From Rhodohalobacter mucosus (GTDB lineage Bacteria > Bacteroidota > Rhodothermia > Balneolales > Balneolaceae): 64,000 nucleotides of DNA. The notes beneath the pieces are model-generated. The model had not been told where the DNA came from, did no database searches, and saw only the letters and a program-made list of their open reading frames with translations. Numbering within the stretch: position 1 is the stretch's first letter; the number at the start of each line of letters is the position of its first letter. Positions 26,453 to 37,418 of this stretch are shown here, one piece after another. The translations under genes and the position numbers were made by a program. The DNA is taken from positions 434,001 through 498,000 of the forward strand of contig NZ_QGGB01000005.1 of NCBI RefSeq assembly GCF_003150675.1, written 5' to 3'.

Positions 26453-27847
26453 ATGAGTAAACGAAATCTGATCCTGACATTTCTCTTTATTGTTCTGAGC
26501 CCGCTTACGCTGGCGGCACAGCAGTCGAATGAAGAAGATCCTTTCAAAAGGGATCCGATCTTCACCCGGCCGCTCGAGGATTTTTTCGGCCTTGAACGCG
26601 ACACCTCTGAGGCCGACACAATCGATACGGACGACACGGCGGAGAAAACAACCCGCGCCGTGAAGCGGCTCTCTTTGCGAGGGTTTGATCTGGGCGGCAA
26701 TCTGGAGGCAGGGCCGTACTACAGCAACGCACTCTACAGTCAGTATCCAAACCTTTCCATGATTCACTATAACCGCGTAAACGGACTGTTTTTCGGGTTG
26801 CGAAAAGAGCGTATGCAGTGGCACAGATACAACAGCTTTTTTAATATTCCGCAGATTCAGCCGCATGGGTTTATTGGAATAGGGACTGCATCCAAGGAGT
26901 GGGAATATGCCCTTGGCGTAGAGAAATTAATTGGAGAAAAGAGACACTTCATGGTTGGCGGTGAAGTGTATAACGCTACCGGTACGGAAGATTATCTGCG
27001 AACCGGTTTGATTGAGAACTCGCTTACAGCCTTTTTTGCGGGATATGATTTTATGGACTACCACAATATGGACGGCTTCGGGCTATACTCCGTATTTAGA
27101 ACCGACAGGTGGTTTGAGGCAGCGTTTTCATACAATCGCGATACATTTACGTCTCTCGAGCAGAATACAGGCTACACGATGTTCGGTCGATCCAGTTCGT
27201 ATAAACCCAATCGCCCGGTTGACGCATTCTCAAACGAGGTGGACCTCGACAGATACAGCTTCTCAGCCGCTTTTAACCCTCGCAACCTGCTTTTGACAAA
27301 CTACCTTACGGTATCTGCGCTCTTCAGGGCAGAACTTGCAGACAACGGTGCAAGTGATGAAGCCTACCGGTACAATAAATATGAGACCACTCTGAGAATG
27401 TACTACAATTTTGAACCCGGGTCGGTTTTAAGATGGCGTGTTCAGGCGGGCGGGATAACAGGAAATGCACCTGACTTTAAAAATTTCTTTCTTGGCGGCA
27501 TCGGTACCCTGCGGGGCACACCGTATAAATTCTTTTCCGGTAATCAGATGATTGCGAGTAACCTTGAAGTTAAGTTCGGACAGCCATCCGGCAGGTCGGG
27601 AGAGTGGATGAGAGATTATAACATCCATTTTCTGCTGTTTCTGGATTCCGGCTGGGTGCGTGAAATTCCTGATCTATTTGATTCATCCGGCGCATTCTCC
27701 GGTTTTGATGAGTTTTCTATCGGAGATATGCAGCATGACGCAGGAGCCGGTATCGGAAGCGGTGCATTCCGCGTAGAAGTTGCCTGGCCGCTGAAAACAT
27801 TTGACAAGTCGCCCGCCCTTTGGATCCGTTTCAATCCTACCTTTTAA
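26453..27847 (+). CDS. Omp85-like outer-membrane barrel without POTRA domains
   Basis: A 464-residue exported protein with a signal ending LAAQ, then an acidic linker and a long beta-barrel. The hallmark is FFLGGIGTLRGTPYKFFSGNQMI, close to the L6-loop RGY/F motif of Omp85 proteins, and the C-terminal strand ends ALWIRFNPTF, with a terminal Phe as in barrel proteins recognised by BAM. No POTRA domains are seen. The relatives are known as surface-antigen or metallophosphatase-linked barrels. A second barrel of this type is encoded at 46340-47551. Confidence 0.75.
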   Translation: MSKRNLILTFLFIVLSPLTLAAQQSNEEDPFKRDPIFTRPLEDFFGLERDTSEADTIDTDDTAEKTTRAVKRLSLRGFDLGGNLEAGPYYSNALYSQYPNLSMIHYNRVNGLFFGLRKERMQWHRYNSFFNIPQIQPHGFIGIGTASKEWEYALGVEKLIGEKRHFMVGGEVYNATGTEDYLRTGLIENSLTAFFAGYDFMDYHNMDGFGLYSVFRTDRWFEAAFSYNRDTFTSLEQNTGYTMFGRSSSYKPNRPVDAFSNEVDLDRYSFSAAFNPRNLLLTNYLTVSALFRAELADNGASDEAYRYNKYETTLRMYYNFEPGSVLRWRVQAGGITGNAPDFKNFFLGGIGTLRGTPYKFFSGNQMIASNLEVKFGQPSGRSGEWMRDYNIHFLLFLDSGWVREIPDLFDSSGAFSGFDEFSIGDMQHDAGAGIGSGAFRVEVAWPLKTFDKSPALWIRFNPTF

Positions 27848-27852
27848 ACAAA

Positions 27853-27886
27853 AGCCTCAGACCGTTCAAAGTCTGAGGCTGTCTTT
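27853..27886 (+). terminator. Hairpin terminator after the Omp85-like gene
   Basis: AGCCTCAGAC and GTCTGAGGCT form a perfect 10-base stem around an 8-base loop (27853-27880), followed by a short T-rich stretch GTCTTT. It starts 5 bases after the stop codon, as expected for a Rho-independent terminator. Confidence 0.85.
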
Positions 27887-28197
27887 AGGGCATTTGGTAC
27901 CTTGCGGTAACCAAAATTCATCTAATAAAATAACTATTTTCCCCGGAAAATGTTGCCAGCCATAAAAATAGATACGTTAAAGGGTGTTAAAAAAAACAGA
28001 CCCGGCGGATAAACAGAGAGGGTACGAGGGAAGGCAGGAAAACGTTATATTTATCTCTTTGATCAACATCATTTTGTCTCAGGTCTGCAATCATCGGCCG
28101 TATGGTTACAAAATCGATTGCGGACTGTCCTTTTTAATAATCTTTAAATAAGGGTCTAATTTGACAAAATCCCGGAACTGCAACTGAACCTGTTATT
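27887..28197. other. 311-base gap upstream of mltG
   Basis: No coding signal is visible. The main structure is the 16-base palindrome-like ATTTTCCCCGGAAAAT at 27936-27951. The stretch just before mltG has TTTGAC near 28161 and TATTTTG ending at the start codon, which may be promoter-related or chance. Confidence 0.45.
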
Positions 28198-29271
28198 TTG
28201 AAATCAGCGTTTTCAAAAAAAGAAACCATCATCCTGCTCATACTTTTTGTGCTGACGGCCATTGTTGTGTCGGGTTACAGAAACTACAGGCTTTATAAGC
28301 CCGATGCATTTTCTTCTGAAGGATTGAGTGAGGTTAAAATCAATTCCCGCATTGGTCTGCCGGAGCTGAGCGAAAAGCTGGACAGCCTGGGTGTACGGTT
28401 TGACGAGGAAGAGCTGTATTGGGCGGGGCGCATCCACGGATGGAGATTTTTCAGGCCGGGATTTTACATTCTTGATGAAACTGCATCCTATCCGGATTTT
28501 CTCTCGAAACTTGCAAGGGGAATTCAGGACCCGACGCAAGTGACCATCCTTCCGGGTACGGATCCGGAGCGGTTCTCCAGGCAGCTGGGGCAGGTCCTTC
28601 TGGCAGACAGCCTTGATTTCAGGCTTCTGTTAACCGATTCATCATCTGTTGCCTCCGACCTGGGCCTTACAGGGGAAGAACTCTTTTCGCGCATGCTGCC
28701 GAATACATACCAGGTGTACTGGACAAGCAGTGCCGAGGATGTAATACGAAAAGTAGCAGATGAATTTGAGCGGACAATTGCCTCAAAATATGAAGAGGAA
28801 CTGGAAAACAGCGAATACACGCTTCAGGAAGTAGTAACGCTGGCATCGATTGTGGAGCTTGAAGCCAAGATCCGGGATGAGAAACCAAAAATTGCAGGGC
28901 TTTATCTGAACCGCCTGCGAAGGGGCATGCCGCTTCAGGCTGACCCGACCGTGCTCTATGCGCTGGGTGAGAGAAGGCGTCTTCTGTTTGAAGATTATCA
29001 GTACCAGCATCCATACAATACATACCTTTTCAGAGGCCTCCCACCGGGACCGATTACCAACCCTGATGAATCGTCGATAGGTGCCGTTCTCTTCCCAGAA
29101 GAACACAATTACTATTATATGGTAGCCAGTCCTGATGGGTCGCACAGGTTTTCCAGAACATTTGAAGAACACCGAAGGGCAAGCGACGAGTGGCGAAGAT
29201 GGATCCGCGAGCAGTATAGAATTCGGGATCAGAGAGAGAGGGAAGAGTCGGCTCAGTCTCAGTCTGATTAG
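28198..29271 (+). CDS. mltG: Endolytic transglycosylase MltG
   Basis: MltG cuts nascent glycan strands and sets their length at the inner membrane. The start is TTG. A single N-terminal membrane helix (ETIILLILFVLTAIVVSGY) is followed by a LysM-like domain and the YceG catalytic domain. The catalytic glutamate lies in VTLASIVELEAKIRDEKPKIAG. Other motifs are MPLQADPTVLYAL, YNTYLFRGLPPGPITNP and the end GSHRFSRTFEEHRRA. The 357-residue length is typical. Confidence 0.93.
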   Translation: MKSAFSKKETIILLILFVLTAIVVSGYRNYRLYKPDAFSSEGLSEVKINSRIGLPELSEKLDSLGVRFDEEELYWAGRIHGWRFFRPGFYILDETASYPDFLSKLARGIQDPTQVTILPGTDPERFSRQLGQVLLADSLDFRLLLTDSSSVASDLGLTGEELFSRMLPNTYQVYWTSSAEDVIRKVADEFERTIASKYEEELENSEYTLQEVVTLASIVELEAKIRDEKPKIAGLYLNRLRRGMPLQADPTVLYALGERRRLLFEDYQYQHPYNTYLFRGLPPGPITNPDESSIGAVLFPEEHNYYYMVASPDGSHRFSRTFEEHRRASDEWRRWIREQYRIRDQREREESAQSQSD

Positions 29272-29460
29272 ACAACAATTTCTCGCCGTTGAGGTGTAGC
29301 ATCCAGAGTATGGCCGAAAAATGAATTTATGAATCAGGCCACCGCTTGGCAGAGAGCCGGCAACCTTGGCCTGGCTTAGAATCGCGAATGAAAATCACTG
29401 GCGCCGTTACATACCGGGTGAGCGGGATCCTCGTGTATGCTTTCACTTTCCGGTTCCTTT

Positions 29461-31281
29461 CTAACCGGACTCACCCGCAGCATCCGCGGTATCATCTGAT
29501 GCATCGATAGATTCAGTTTCAGCCTCCGGAACCGGCTCAGGCCGAAGCCTGTCGGCGGCCTCCGGGGTCAGGCCCCTGATAAATACTGACTGGTTGACCC
29601 TGTTCCCGCTGAAATCGATTGTCAATGACAAGCCGTTGTAGGGCGGAGATTCTCTGAGAGCCCGGTTCAGATATTGGGGATTGCCGGCGGTTTCAAGGCT
29701 TTGCAGCAGGTATGTAGCGGCATCATAACCGATACCGGAAAAACGGTCAGGCTCCTCCCCAAAACGCGTCTCATAATCCTCTTCGAAAAATTGAACAGCG
29801 GCTGTGTCGGCTTGCATTGAAAATGGTGAAAAAGGTTCTGAATAGTAAATCTCAAAAAAGCGGCGCTGAAATGCAGATGGAGTGGCGCGCGCCCACCCTT
29901 CGGACCCCATAATCACAACTTCGCTTCTCATCGCTTCAAGATCGTTAAGCAGAAGGTCGGCAAGAGTGGCAGCTGCCTGCCCCGTAAAAGGCGCATAGAT
30001 GCCCTCGCTTGGGATGTAGTTCAGGGAGTCGATCAATACGCTGTCGGGAGTGAAAACCTGTGTAAAATCGGATATATCGTATCCAAGGCTGGCAAAGTCC
30101 TCTTCAATATGGTAGGATATGAAGGCGCCCAGCCTTTCTGCCTCTCGCCGGAAGCTGTTGCCGGCAGCGGCACCCAGGGATCCTTTTTCAGTAAACACGG
30201 CAAGCGTATCGAGTCCCAGTTCCCTAACCGCAAAGCGGGCCATATTCCTGCCGTGCACCTCAAAGGTGGGGTTCAGCTGGAAAGCATAATTGTAATCCAT
30301 ATTCAGGCTGTCTGAATTGGCAAGCGGTGCCAGCATCGGAACCTGCAGTTGCTCTGACAGAGCAGCCATTCTCATTGCCGGTTCTGAAAACAGCGGACCT
30401 ATCACGGCATCGGCATTCCGGCTCAGTGCAAGTTCAGTAATCGCCTGTGCCGTTGAATCGGGGTTTTCGTGTGAGTTACTGAACAACAGCTGTACTTTCT
30501 TGTCCGGGTTGCGGCTGTTAAATTCTTCGGCAGCTAAAACCATTCCCTGGTACAGGTTTCTTGGGATGGTAAAATCGGGGTCCTGTTCATCAAACACGGG
30601 AAGTACCACCCCCACATGGTAAACCATTCCCTGCGGAGCATTCGGGTAGCGGAATGACGGCCGGTTGATCGGAGCGGCGCTGTCGGGTAAGAGACGATCA
30701 GACAATTCCGCAATGGCAGAAGAGTCGCTCTCCATCTCCAGGAGTTCAGTAACCAGGGCGTTGTAGGTAAATGGATTTACCAGGTTGCGCGCCTGATTGA
30801 CAAGGTCATAGCGTATAGTGCTGTTTTCACTTCTCTGAAGTGTTTCAAAACGTTCGGTTTCGGAAAGATAGTTTATGATCTGGCGATACAAACGCTGTGC
30901 ATCAAAACGCACGCCGCTGCGGCTGTTGGTCTGAATGATTCTGTAGAGCAGCTCAAGGCTAAGATCGTACTGTTTCAGTCTGAAACGTGCGATTGCGGAC
31001 GTATAGAGTGCTTCGGCGAAAAGATCGGTATTGTTGCTGTCAAAGGCCCCGGCAAGTTGATTGAGAGCTGTATGGTAATTGCCGAGGGCAAGATGCGTTT
31101 TGCCCAGAAAAAGGCGTGTCTGATCATTCTGGTCCGGAAGTTCAGAAAAAACGGACAGTGCTTCGGTAAATCGCTCGGCCCTGTAAAGCTCTACACCCTC
31201 ACTAAAAGATTGAGAGCGGACCTCAGGTGAGAAAATAAGTGACAGTGCAAGAAGCGGAATCAGGTGTAGAACTTTTTTCAT
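29461..31281 (-). CDS. LpoA-like protein: TPR plus periplasmic-binding fold
   Basis: The 606-residue exported protein has a signal ending VRSQ, a helical TPR-type region (about 25-200) and a type I periplasmic-binding domain (about 220-580) starting VGVVLPVFDEQDPDF and containing NADAVIGPLFSEPAMRMAAL and VPMLAPLANSDSLN. This layout matches LpoA (LppC) or ABC amino-acid receptors with TPR. LpoA activates the class A penicillin-binding protein PBP1a. No lipobox is obvious at the signal end, so the protein may not be a lipoprotein. Identification as an LpoA equivalent is by layout only. Confidence 0.7.
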   Translation of the reverse strand: MKKVLHLIPLLALSLIFSPEVRSQSFSEGVELYRAERFTEALSVFSELPDQNDQTRLFLGKTHLALGNYHTALNQLAGAFDSNNTDLFAEALYTSAIARFRLKQYDLSLELLYRIIQTNSRSGVRFDAQRLYRQIINYLSETERFETLQRSENSTIRYDLVNQARNLVNPFTYNALVTELLEMESDSSAIAELSDRLLPDSAAPINRPSFRYPNAPQGMVYHVGVVLPVFDEQDPDFTIPRNLYQGMVLAAEEFNSRNPDKKVQLLFSNSHENPDSTAQAITELALSRNADAVIGPLFSEPAMRMAALSEQLQVPMLAPLANSDSLNMDYNYAFQLNPTFEVHGRNMARFAVRELGLDTLAVFTEKGSLGAAAGNSFRREAERLGAFISYHIEEDFASLGYDISDFTQVFTPDSVLIDSLNYIPSEGIYAPFTGQAAATLADLLLNDLEAMRSEVVIMGSEGWARATPSAFQRRFFEIYYSEPFSPFSMQADTAAVQFFEEDYETRFGEEPDRFSGIGYDAATYLLQSLETAGNPQYLNRALRESPPYNGLSLTIDFSGNRVNQSVFIRGLTPEAADRLRPEPVPEAETESIDASDDTADAAGESG

Positions 31282-31341
31282 AGTCTCAAAGCGTGGTATT
31301 GATACATTCCGGTAAATTCGATCCGGGTCTGTTTGTTCCCT

Positions 31342-32892
31342 CTACTCCCACTCAATGGTCGATGGCGGTTTTGAACTGATATCGTAAACCGTCCGGTTTA
31401 TGCCGCGTACTTCATTAATGATCCGGTTGCTTACCTCAGACAGAAACTCATAGGGGAGATGTGCCCAGTCGGCCGTCATACCGTCAACGCTCGTTACCGC
31501 TCGCAGGGCAACGGTAAACTCATAGGTTCGCTCATCGCCCATAACCCCCACCGATTGAACAGGAAGGAGTACGGCCAGAGCCTGCCAGACGTCGTCATAA
31601 AGGCCGTGAGCACGCAGAGAACTGATAAAAATGTCGTCTGCTTCTCTGAGCAAATCGAGCCGCTCTTTTGTTAACTCGCCGATCACACGGATTCCAAGGC
31701 CCGGCCCGGGAAACGGATGCCGGCCGATAAAGCTTTCGGGAATCCCCAGTTCGCGACCCACATTTCTTACTTCGTCTTTGAAGAGTTCACGAACCGGTTC
31801 AATCAGTTCCATCTTCATTTTTTCGGGCAAGCCGCCCACGTTATGATGTGATTTAATGGTGGCCGATGGTCCTTTGAAGGAAACGCTTTCGATTACATCC
31901 GGATAGAGCGTTCCCTGGGCAAGGAACTTAAAATTGTTTTCGGCGGAAATAGCGTCTTCAAATACTTCAATAAATGTATTGCCGATAATTTTTCTTTTCT
32001 CCTCGGGGTCAATCACACCGCTGAGATTTTTAAGAAATAGGTCGGAGGCATTCACGCCTCTCACGGGCAGTTTAAGATGTTCGCGATACGTTGTCAGAAC
32101 ATTTTCGTATTCATGCTTTCGAAGCAGTCCGTTGTCCACAAAAATACATTCCAGCTGATCACCGATGGCTTTGTGGATCAGTGTGGCCACAACGGTTGAG
32201 TCGACGCCGCCTGAGAGAGCACAAAGAACCTTCTCGCTGCCCACTCTGCGCCGGATCTCATCAATCTCGGTTTCAATGAAGGAAGCGGCCGTCCAGTCGC
32301 CGCTGCACCCTGCAATATTGATGGCAAAATTTTCCAGAATTTCACTGCCCTGATCCGTATGGGCTACCTCGGGATGAAACTGTACGCCAAAAATCGGTTT
32401 TGTGTCGTGCTTAACCGCTGCAACCGGGGCATTTTCAGTATGGGCGATGATGTGATAGGGGTAGGGGAGTTCCCTGATATGATCGCCGTGACTCATCCAT
32501 ACCACGGATTCCTCATAAATTCCGCTGAATAAGTCGGAGCGGTCATCAATATTGAGCTTGGCGCGTCCGAACTCACGTTTATCGGCTTTTTCTACGCTGG
32601 AGGGGTTGATGGAATGTGCCAGGGACTGAAGGCCATAACAGATACCAAGTACCGGAATGCCCATTTCAATGTAATCCATGTTCAGCGCAGGGGCTCCCGG
32701 ATCGTACACGCTTTTAGGGCCTCCCGATAGTATAATGCCTTTAGGCGGCTGGCTGCGGAACTCATCGGGAGAGGTATTGAACGGATGGATTTCACAATAT
32801 ACATTCAGTTCCCTCAACCTTCGTGCAATGAGCTGCGTGTACTGAGAACCGAAATCGAGGATAAGCACCCACTCATCATGATGCATTTGCAT
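31342..32892 (-). CDS. guaA: GMP synthase (glutamine-hydrolysing)
   Basis: GuaA aminates XMP to GMP using ammonia from glutamine. The class I amidotransferase half has the catalytic Cys85 (GICYGLQ) and the His/Glu pair in [12 protein letters not shown]. The ATP pyrophosphatase half has [12 protein letters not shown] and the C-terminal dimerisation domain ending [10 protein letters not shown]. The 516-residue length is normal. It lies 154 bases from the upstream gcvH gene, and I see no purine riboswitch in that gap. Confidence 0.96.
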   Translation of the reverse strand: MQMHHDEWVLILDFGSQYTQLIARRLRELNVYCEIHPFNTSPDEFRSQPPKGIILSGGPKSVYDPGAPALNMDYIEMGIPVLGICYGLQSLAHSINPSSVEKADKREFGRAKLNIDDRSDLFSGIYEESVVWMSHGDHIRELPYPYHIIAHTENAPVAAVKHDTKPIFGVQFHPEVAHTDQGSEILENFAINIAGCSGDWTAASFIETEIDEIRRRVGSEKVLCALSGGVDSTVVATLIHKAIGDQLECIFVDNGLLRKHEYENVLTTYREHLKLPVRGVNASDLFLKNLSGVIDPEEKRKIIGNTFIEVFEDAISAENNFKFLAQGTLYPDVIESVSFKGPSATIKSHHNVGGLPEKMKMELIEPVRELFKDEVRNVGRELGIPESFIGRHPFPGPGLGIRVIGELTKERLDLLREADDIFISSLRAHGLYDDVWQALAVLLPVQSVGVMGDERTYEFTVALRAVTSVDGMTADWAHLPYEFLSEVSNRIINEVRGINRTVYDISSKPPSTIEWE

Positions 32893-33046
32893 GTATACCT
32901 GTATAAATATGTTGAAGTGTACTTTTTGGACCGTGCAGTGAATAGGTCCCTGTAAATAAACTCCGGTTAAATGTTCGTTGTGAAAGAAATAGCAGCGATC
33001 CGCCGGTTCCTGTTAATAAGCGAATCACATAAGTTTGTGAAACCTC

Positions 33047-33427
33047 TTACCCCACTACCTCTTTATAATCGTCAACCGAAAGCAGGGCTTCCAGTTCGGA
33101 AGCGTCTGACAGTTTTATTTTAACCATCCATCCGCTGCCGTATGGGTCGTTGTTCACCAGTTCCGGATCGTCTTCAAGTGACTCATTTATTTCTGTGATC
33201 TCGCCTGATACGGGCGCAAATAGTTCGGAAACCGTCTTCACCGCTTCCACGGTACCAAAAACGTCATCCTGGTCAAATTCTTCACCTTCCGGTTCAAGTT
33301 CCACGAATACAATATCGCCGAGCTCGCTTTGGGCAAAATCGGTAATGCCAACTGTTACGGTACCGTCTCCATTGTCACGTACCCATTCATGTTCCCGGGT
33401 GTATTTCAGGTCATCAGGAAAATTCAT
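33047..33427 (-). CDS. gcvH: Glycine cleavage system H protein
   Basis: GcvH carries the lipoyl arm of the glycine cleavage complex. The lipoylated Lys64 lies in [16 protein letters not shown]. The domain opens with [38 protein letters not shown]-like strands and is 126 residues, as expected. The partner genes gcvT and gcvP are not in this window; the neighbour is accC, 22 bases upstream. Confidence 0.96.
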   Translation of the reverse strand: [126 protein letters not shown]

Positions 33428-33449
33428 AGAAAACTGATTTTTTTACAGG

Positions 33450-34802
33450 TTAATTTTTATCAGGTGTGAATGTAAAAGATTTTTCCAGGTACTGCGTATT
33501 GAAATTACCGCTTTGGAAGTTGGGGTCATCCATAAGCTGTATATGATAGGGTATGGTTGTTTTCACCCCTTCAATAACAAACTCTTCAAGTGCACGGCGC
33601 ATTCGCATGATGGCTTCATCCCTGCTTGGCGCGCTCACGATAAGCTTGGCAATCATGGAGTCGTAATTTGGGGGTATCCTGTATCCGGAGTAGGCGTGTG
33701 TATCGACCCTTACGCTGTGCCCGCCCGGAATATTAAAGGATGTAATTGTACCTGCAGTCGGACGAAAATTATGCTCCGGGTCTTCCGCATTTATCCGGCA
33801 CTCGATCGAGTGGCCGCGTAATTTCAGCGGTTTGGTATCGATTTTTTCACCTGCGGCAACCAATATCTGCTCTTTCACCAGATCGTAGCCTGTAATCTCT
33901 TCTGTTACCGGATGTTCAACCTGTATCCGGGTATTCATCTCCATAAAATAGAAGTTGAGATCCTTGTCAACGATAAACTCGACGGTACCGGCGCCCTCAT
34001 AATCAATGGCTTTTCCGGCATTGATTGCGGCAGTACCCATTTTTTCGCGCACTTCAGGCGTCATAACGGGGGATGGGGCCTCTTCCAGGATTTTCTGGTG
34101 TCGGCGCTGAAGCGAACACTCCCGTTCACCCAAATGGATAACGTTTCCGTGCTGGTCGCCTAAAATCTGAATTTCTATGTGGCGCGGATCCACAACAAAC
34201 TTTTCAATGTAAACGGCCGGATTGCTGAAAGCCGTTTCCGCTTCACTGCGGCAGGTTCGGAATGCCTTTTCAAATCCGTCTTCGTCCTGAACCACCCGCA
34301 TACCGCGTCCGCCGCCGCCGGCGCTTGCTTTAATGATCACCGGATATCCGATATCGGAGGCAATTTTTTTGGCCTCATCCAGATCGTCAATCACTCCGTC
34401 CGATCCGGGAACAACGGGTACCTTATTTTTGATCATGGTCGCTTTCGCGGTAGCCTTATCACCCATTTGGTTAATCATCTGAGGTGAAGGGCCTATAAAT
34501 TTCAGATCATGTTCGGCACAAATACGGCTGAATTCCGCGTTTTCGGCCAGAAACCCGTAGCCGGGATGGATTGCCTCTGCGTTGGTGATCTCAGCGGCTG
34601 CCAGGATAGAGGGAATTTTCAAATAACTGTCTTTGCTGGGTGCGGGGCCGATACAAACAGCCTCATCCGCAAACTTTACATGCAGACTGTGCTCATCAGC
34701 GGTAGAGTAGACCGCGACGGTTTTAATCCCCATCTCCTTGCAAGTCCGTATGATGCGAAGAGCGATTTCACCACGGTTTGCAATTAAAATCTTTTTGAAC
34801 AT
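33450..34802 (-). CDS. accC: Acetyl-CoA carboxylase biotin carboxylase subunit
   Basis: AccC carboxylates the biotin on AccB in the first step of fatty-acid synthesis. The protein starts [20 protein letters not shown] and has the ATP-grasp loop [35 protein letters not shown] and [20 protein letters not shown] with the catalytic Glu and Arg. The 450-residue length is normal. It follows accB by 6 bases, in the typical accBC order. Confidence 0.96.
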   Translation of the reverse strand: MFKKILIANRGEIALRIIRTCKEMGIKTVAVYSTADEHSLHVKFADEAVCIGPAPSKDSYLKIPSILAAAEITNAEAIHPGYGFLAENAEFSRICAEHDLKFIGPSPQMINQMGDKATAKATMIKNKVPVVPGSDGVIDDLDEAKKIASDIGYPVIIKASAGGGGRGMRVVQDEDGFEKAFRTCRSEAETAFSNPAVYIEKFVVDPRHIEIQILGDQHGNVIHLGERECSLQRRHQKILEEAPSPVMTPEVREKMGTAAINAGKAIDYEGAGTVEFIVDKDLNFYFMEMNTRIQVEHPVTEEITGYDLVKEQILVAAGEKIDTKPLKLRGHSIECRINAEDPEHNFRPTAGTITSFNIPGGHSVRVDTHAYSGYRIPPNYDSMIAKLIVSAPSRDEAIMRMRRALEEFVIEGVKTTIPYHIQLMDDPNFQSGNFNTQYLEKSFTFTPDKN

Positions 34803-34808
34803 GAAATG

Positions 34809-35291
34809 TTATTTTTTAATGATAAAAAGAGGCTGATCGAACTCAACGGGCTGACCGTCGTCAACCAATATTTTTTGAACGGTGCCTGAAAATTCAGCTT
34901 CTATTTCATTCATTATTTTCATTGCTTCGACGATACAAAGCGTTTCACCCTTCTCAACTTTATCTCCAGCTTTTACAAAAGGATCGGAATCGGGAGAGGG
35001 TGCTTCGTAAAACGTGCCGACAATCGGTGATTTTACGACATCGCCGTCGGGCTGGCTATCGTCTGCAGCTTGTTTGGGCTCTTCCGCTGCAGGTGCCGGC
35101 TTCGCGTGAGCAGCAGGCTGACCCTGTGGTGGCTGAGCACTCTGTGCGGGCATCTGAAACTGCATGGGCGCAGCGGAGCTTTCGGAAGCTTTTTTCACTT
35201 TCAGTTTAAAGTCCCCTTCTTCAATGGACACTTCATTGAGTTCCGTTTCAGAAATCATGTCCAGAAGTTTCTTAACAAGTTTTAAATCCAT
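34809..35291 (-). CDS. accB: Acetyl-CoA carboxylase biotin carboxyl carrier protein
   Basis: AccB carries the biotin arm. The biotinylated Lys125 lies in [17 protein letters not shown] Pro/Ala/Gln-rich linker (about 40-85) links the short N-terminal region to the biotinyl domain. It lies between efp (9 bases upstream) and accC, the widely conserved efp-accB-accC order. Confidence 0.96.
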   Translation of the reverse strand: MDLKLVKKLLDMISETELNEVSIEEGDFKLKVKKASESSAAPMQFQMPAQSAQPPQGQPAAHAKPAPAAEEPKQAADDSQPDGDVVKSPIVGTFYEAPSPDSDPFVKAGDKVEKGETLCIVEAMKIMNEIEAEFSGTVQKILVDDGQPVEFDQPLFIIKK

Positions 35292-35300
35292 AAGACGTAT

Positions 35301-35876
35301 TTATTTTGATTTAGCTCGTTCCAGGTAATCACCGGTGCGTGTATCCACGCGTATATTTTCACCCTTGCTGATAAAGAGGGGTACCTGAACTACCGCACCC
35401 CCTGTAATCGTGGCGGGTTTGCTGCCGCCTTGTGCCGTGTCACCTTTTACACCCGGATCGGTATCTATAACTTCCGCTTCAATCTGATCGGGGGGCACTG
35501 CATAGAGAACATTGTCATTGTCAACATCGATGACAAGTGTACAGATCATGCCGTCGGTAACAAACTTTTCATTTTCAACTCTCGACCTTTCAAGCGGAAT
35601 CTGTTCGTACGTTTCCTGATGCATGAAAAAGAACATATCACCATCAGCATAAAGAAATTGATAGGGCTGATGCTCAACACGGATGGATTCGACATTTTCA
35701 CCGGACCGGAATGTTTTGTCGATGTTCTTTTCATTTTCGACACCTTTTAACTTGGTGCGAACAAATGCAGGGCCCTTGCCGGGTTTTACATGCTGAAATT
35801 CGACGATGGTGTAGATTTCACCGTCAACCAGAATGTTCAGGCCATTGCGGAAATCGGAAGTACTGATTTTTGCCAT
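35301..35876 (-). CDS. efp: Elongation factor P
   Basis: EF-P relieves ribosome stalling at polyproline. The tip lysine is Lys34 in FQHVKPGKGPAFVR, followed by TKLKGVEN. Three beta-barrel domains are recognisable; the C-terminal one ends VDTRTGDYLERAKSK. The 191-residue length is normal. No epmA or other modification enzyme is nearby. Confidence 0.95.
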   Translation of the reverse strand: MAKISTSDFRNGLNILVDGEIYTIVEFQHVKPGKGPAFVRTKLKGVENEKNIDKTFRSGENVESIRVEHQPYQFLYADGDMFFFMHQETYEQIPLERSRVENEKFVTDGMICTLVIDVDNDNVLYAVPPDQIEAEVIDTDPGVKGDTAQGGSKPATITGGAVVQVPLFISKGENIRVDTRTGDYLERAKSK

Positions 35877-35985
35877 AATTCAATTAAAATTCAAGATAGA
35901 ATCGAAAAATAAGGCGGCTGTTGTTCGATAACAACCTGACTGCTGAAAGTTTACCAGATTCTTTGGTTTCAGGGATTTTGGCTTT

Positions 35986-37335
35986 TTAAAAAATGGTCCT
36001 TATCAGAATTATCAGGATCAGAACAGGACATATGAATTTAATGAATACGGACCATGCGGTAGTGAACCATGAATCGGCGGCATCTTTAAAACCGTTCTTG
36101 ATTTCATCGATGGCACTTGTTGTTTTCCAGTAGTAACCAACAAAAATACAGATAAGCAGGCCGCCGAGGGGCAAGCCTACTGTACTGAAAATATAGTCGA
36201 TATGATCGATCAGTGATGTGTTAAATGAGATGATAAGCGAGACGGCGAGTACGGAAAGGCCAACACCCAAAGCCGCTTTCTTTCTTCGGACACCATGTTC
36301 GTCAATAACATACGAGGTGGGTACTTCGAGCAGCGAAACGGTTGAGGTGAGTGCCGCAAGGCTAAGCAGGAAGAAGAAAGATACACCGAATACGAGTCCC
36401 AGAATTCCACCCATTTGTGAAAAAAGCTCAGGGAGAATCTGAAAAATTAACGACGGACCGGCAAGAAAATCACCGGCTTCATTATATATCACCACCCCCT
36501 GCGACTGAGCCAGGAATATGCTCGGCATGATCAGAAGGCCTGCAAGAAATGCAATTCCCACATCCGATATGGTCACATATCCGGCCGCTTCAACAATGTT
36601 CTCTTTTTTACTCAGGTACGATCCGTAGGTTATGAGGGCACCCATGCCAAGTGAAAGAGAGAAGAAGGCCTGCCCGAGAGCAGCCAGCACCAGGCCGGTA
36701 GTAATTTTGGAGAAGTCGGGCAGCAGATACGCTCTGATGCCTTCCTGAGCGCCCGGCTGAAACAGAACATAGACGGTCATGATGATAAGTATGAGTACCA
36801 GAAGCGGCATCATCAATTTTGTTGCCCTTTCAATGCCTTCGCTTACCCCACCGCGAATAATTCCAATGGTGCAACCCATAAAAAGGATTGCAAAGATGGC
36901 GTTAACAAAACCGTTGTTGAAATCACCAATAAACGCGGCTGCCTCGTTCATTCCTGTAAACGTAAAAATCTCCACAAAAACATAGCTGAAGGTCCAGCCC
37001 GCAATAATGGTGTAAAAGGAGAGGATCATCACACCGCATAAAATACCCCACATACCCACCAGCGGGAAAAATTTATTGTTGCTCAGGGATTTAAACGCCC
37101 CGACCGGGTTTTTCTGCGAGTTTCGCCCAATGGATAATTCTGCAATCATAATCGGAAATCCGATTAAAAAACAGCAGATCAGGTAGATGATTAAAAAGGC
37201 GGCACCGCCGTTTGAGGCAGCTTCTGTAGGGAAACGCCAGATATTGCCAAGGCCTACTGCGGAGCCGGCAGCGGCCAGAATGAATCCGAATTTAGAGTTC
37301 CATGTACCACGGTTGTCAGCAGATGTTGTAGCCAA
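35986..37335 (-). CDS. Sodium-dependent NSS/SNF family symporter (second copy)
   Basis: A LeuT-fold symporter of 449 residues with about 11 membrane segments. The first helix has WNSKFGFILAAAGSAVGLGNIWRFP in two overlapping pieces, with the unwound Na+-binding Gly-rich region. Other hallmarks are GLGMGALITYGSYL and FLLSLAALTSTVSLLEV. It is shorter than the first NSS copy at 14381-15880. The substrate is not evident. It lies 109 bases upstream of efp. Confidence 0.9.
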   Translation of the reverse strand: MATTSADNRGTWNSKFGFILAAAGSAVGLGNIWRFPTEAASNGGAAFLIIYLICCFLIGFPIMIAELSIGRNSQKNPVGAFKSLSNNKFFPLVGMWGILCGVMILSFYTIIAGWTFSYVFVEIFTFTGMNEAAAFIGDFNNGFVNAIFAILFMGCTIGIIRGGVSEGIERATKLMMPLLVLILIIMTVYVLFQPGAQEGIRAYLLPDFSKITTGLVLAALGQAFFSLSLGMGALITYGSYLSKKENIVEAAGYVTISDVGIAFLAGLLIMPSIFLAQSQGVVIYNEAGDFLAGPSLIFQILPELFSQMGGILGLVFGVSFFFLLSLAALTSTVSLLEVPTSYVIDEHGVRRKKAALGVGLSVLAVSLIISFNTSLIDHIDYIFSTVGLPLGGLLICIFVGYYWKTTSAIDEIKNGFKDAADSWFTTAWSVFIKFICPVLILIILIRTIF

Positions 37336-37418
37336 GAGTGCGTCGGATTAGAATTAGGTGTGAAGACGAGGTAAAATATTCGTGAAGCTGAAAAATTCCA
37401 ACTTTAGTTTTTTGACAG

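Noticed and set aside
29272-29460. Possible riboswitch or structured RNA between mltG and the LpoA-like gene
   Set aside because: The gap has GC-rich patches such as AGCCGGCAACCTTGGCCTGG, but I cannot fit a known SAM, cobalamin or TPP core.
32893-33046. Purine riboswitch upstream of guaA
   Set aside because: No purine-aptamer core is visible in the 154-base gap.
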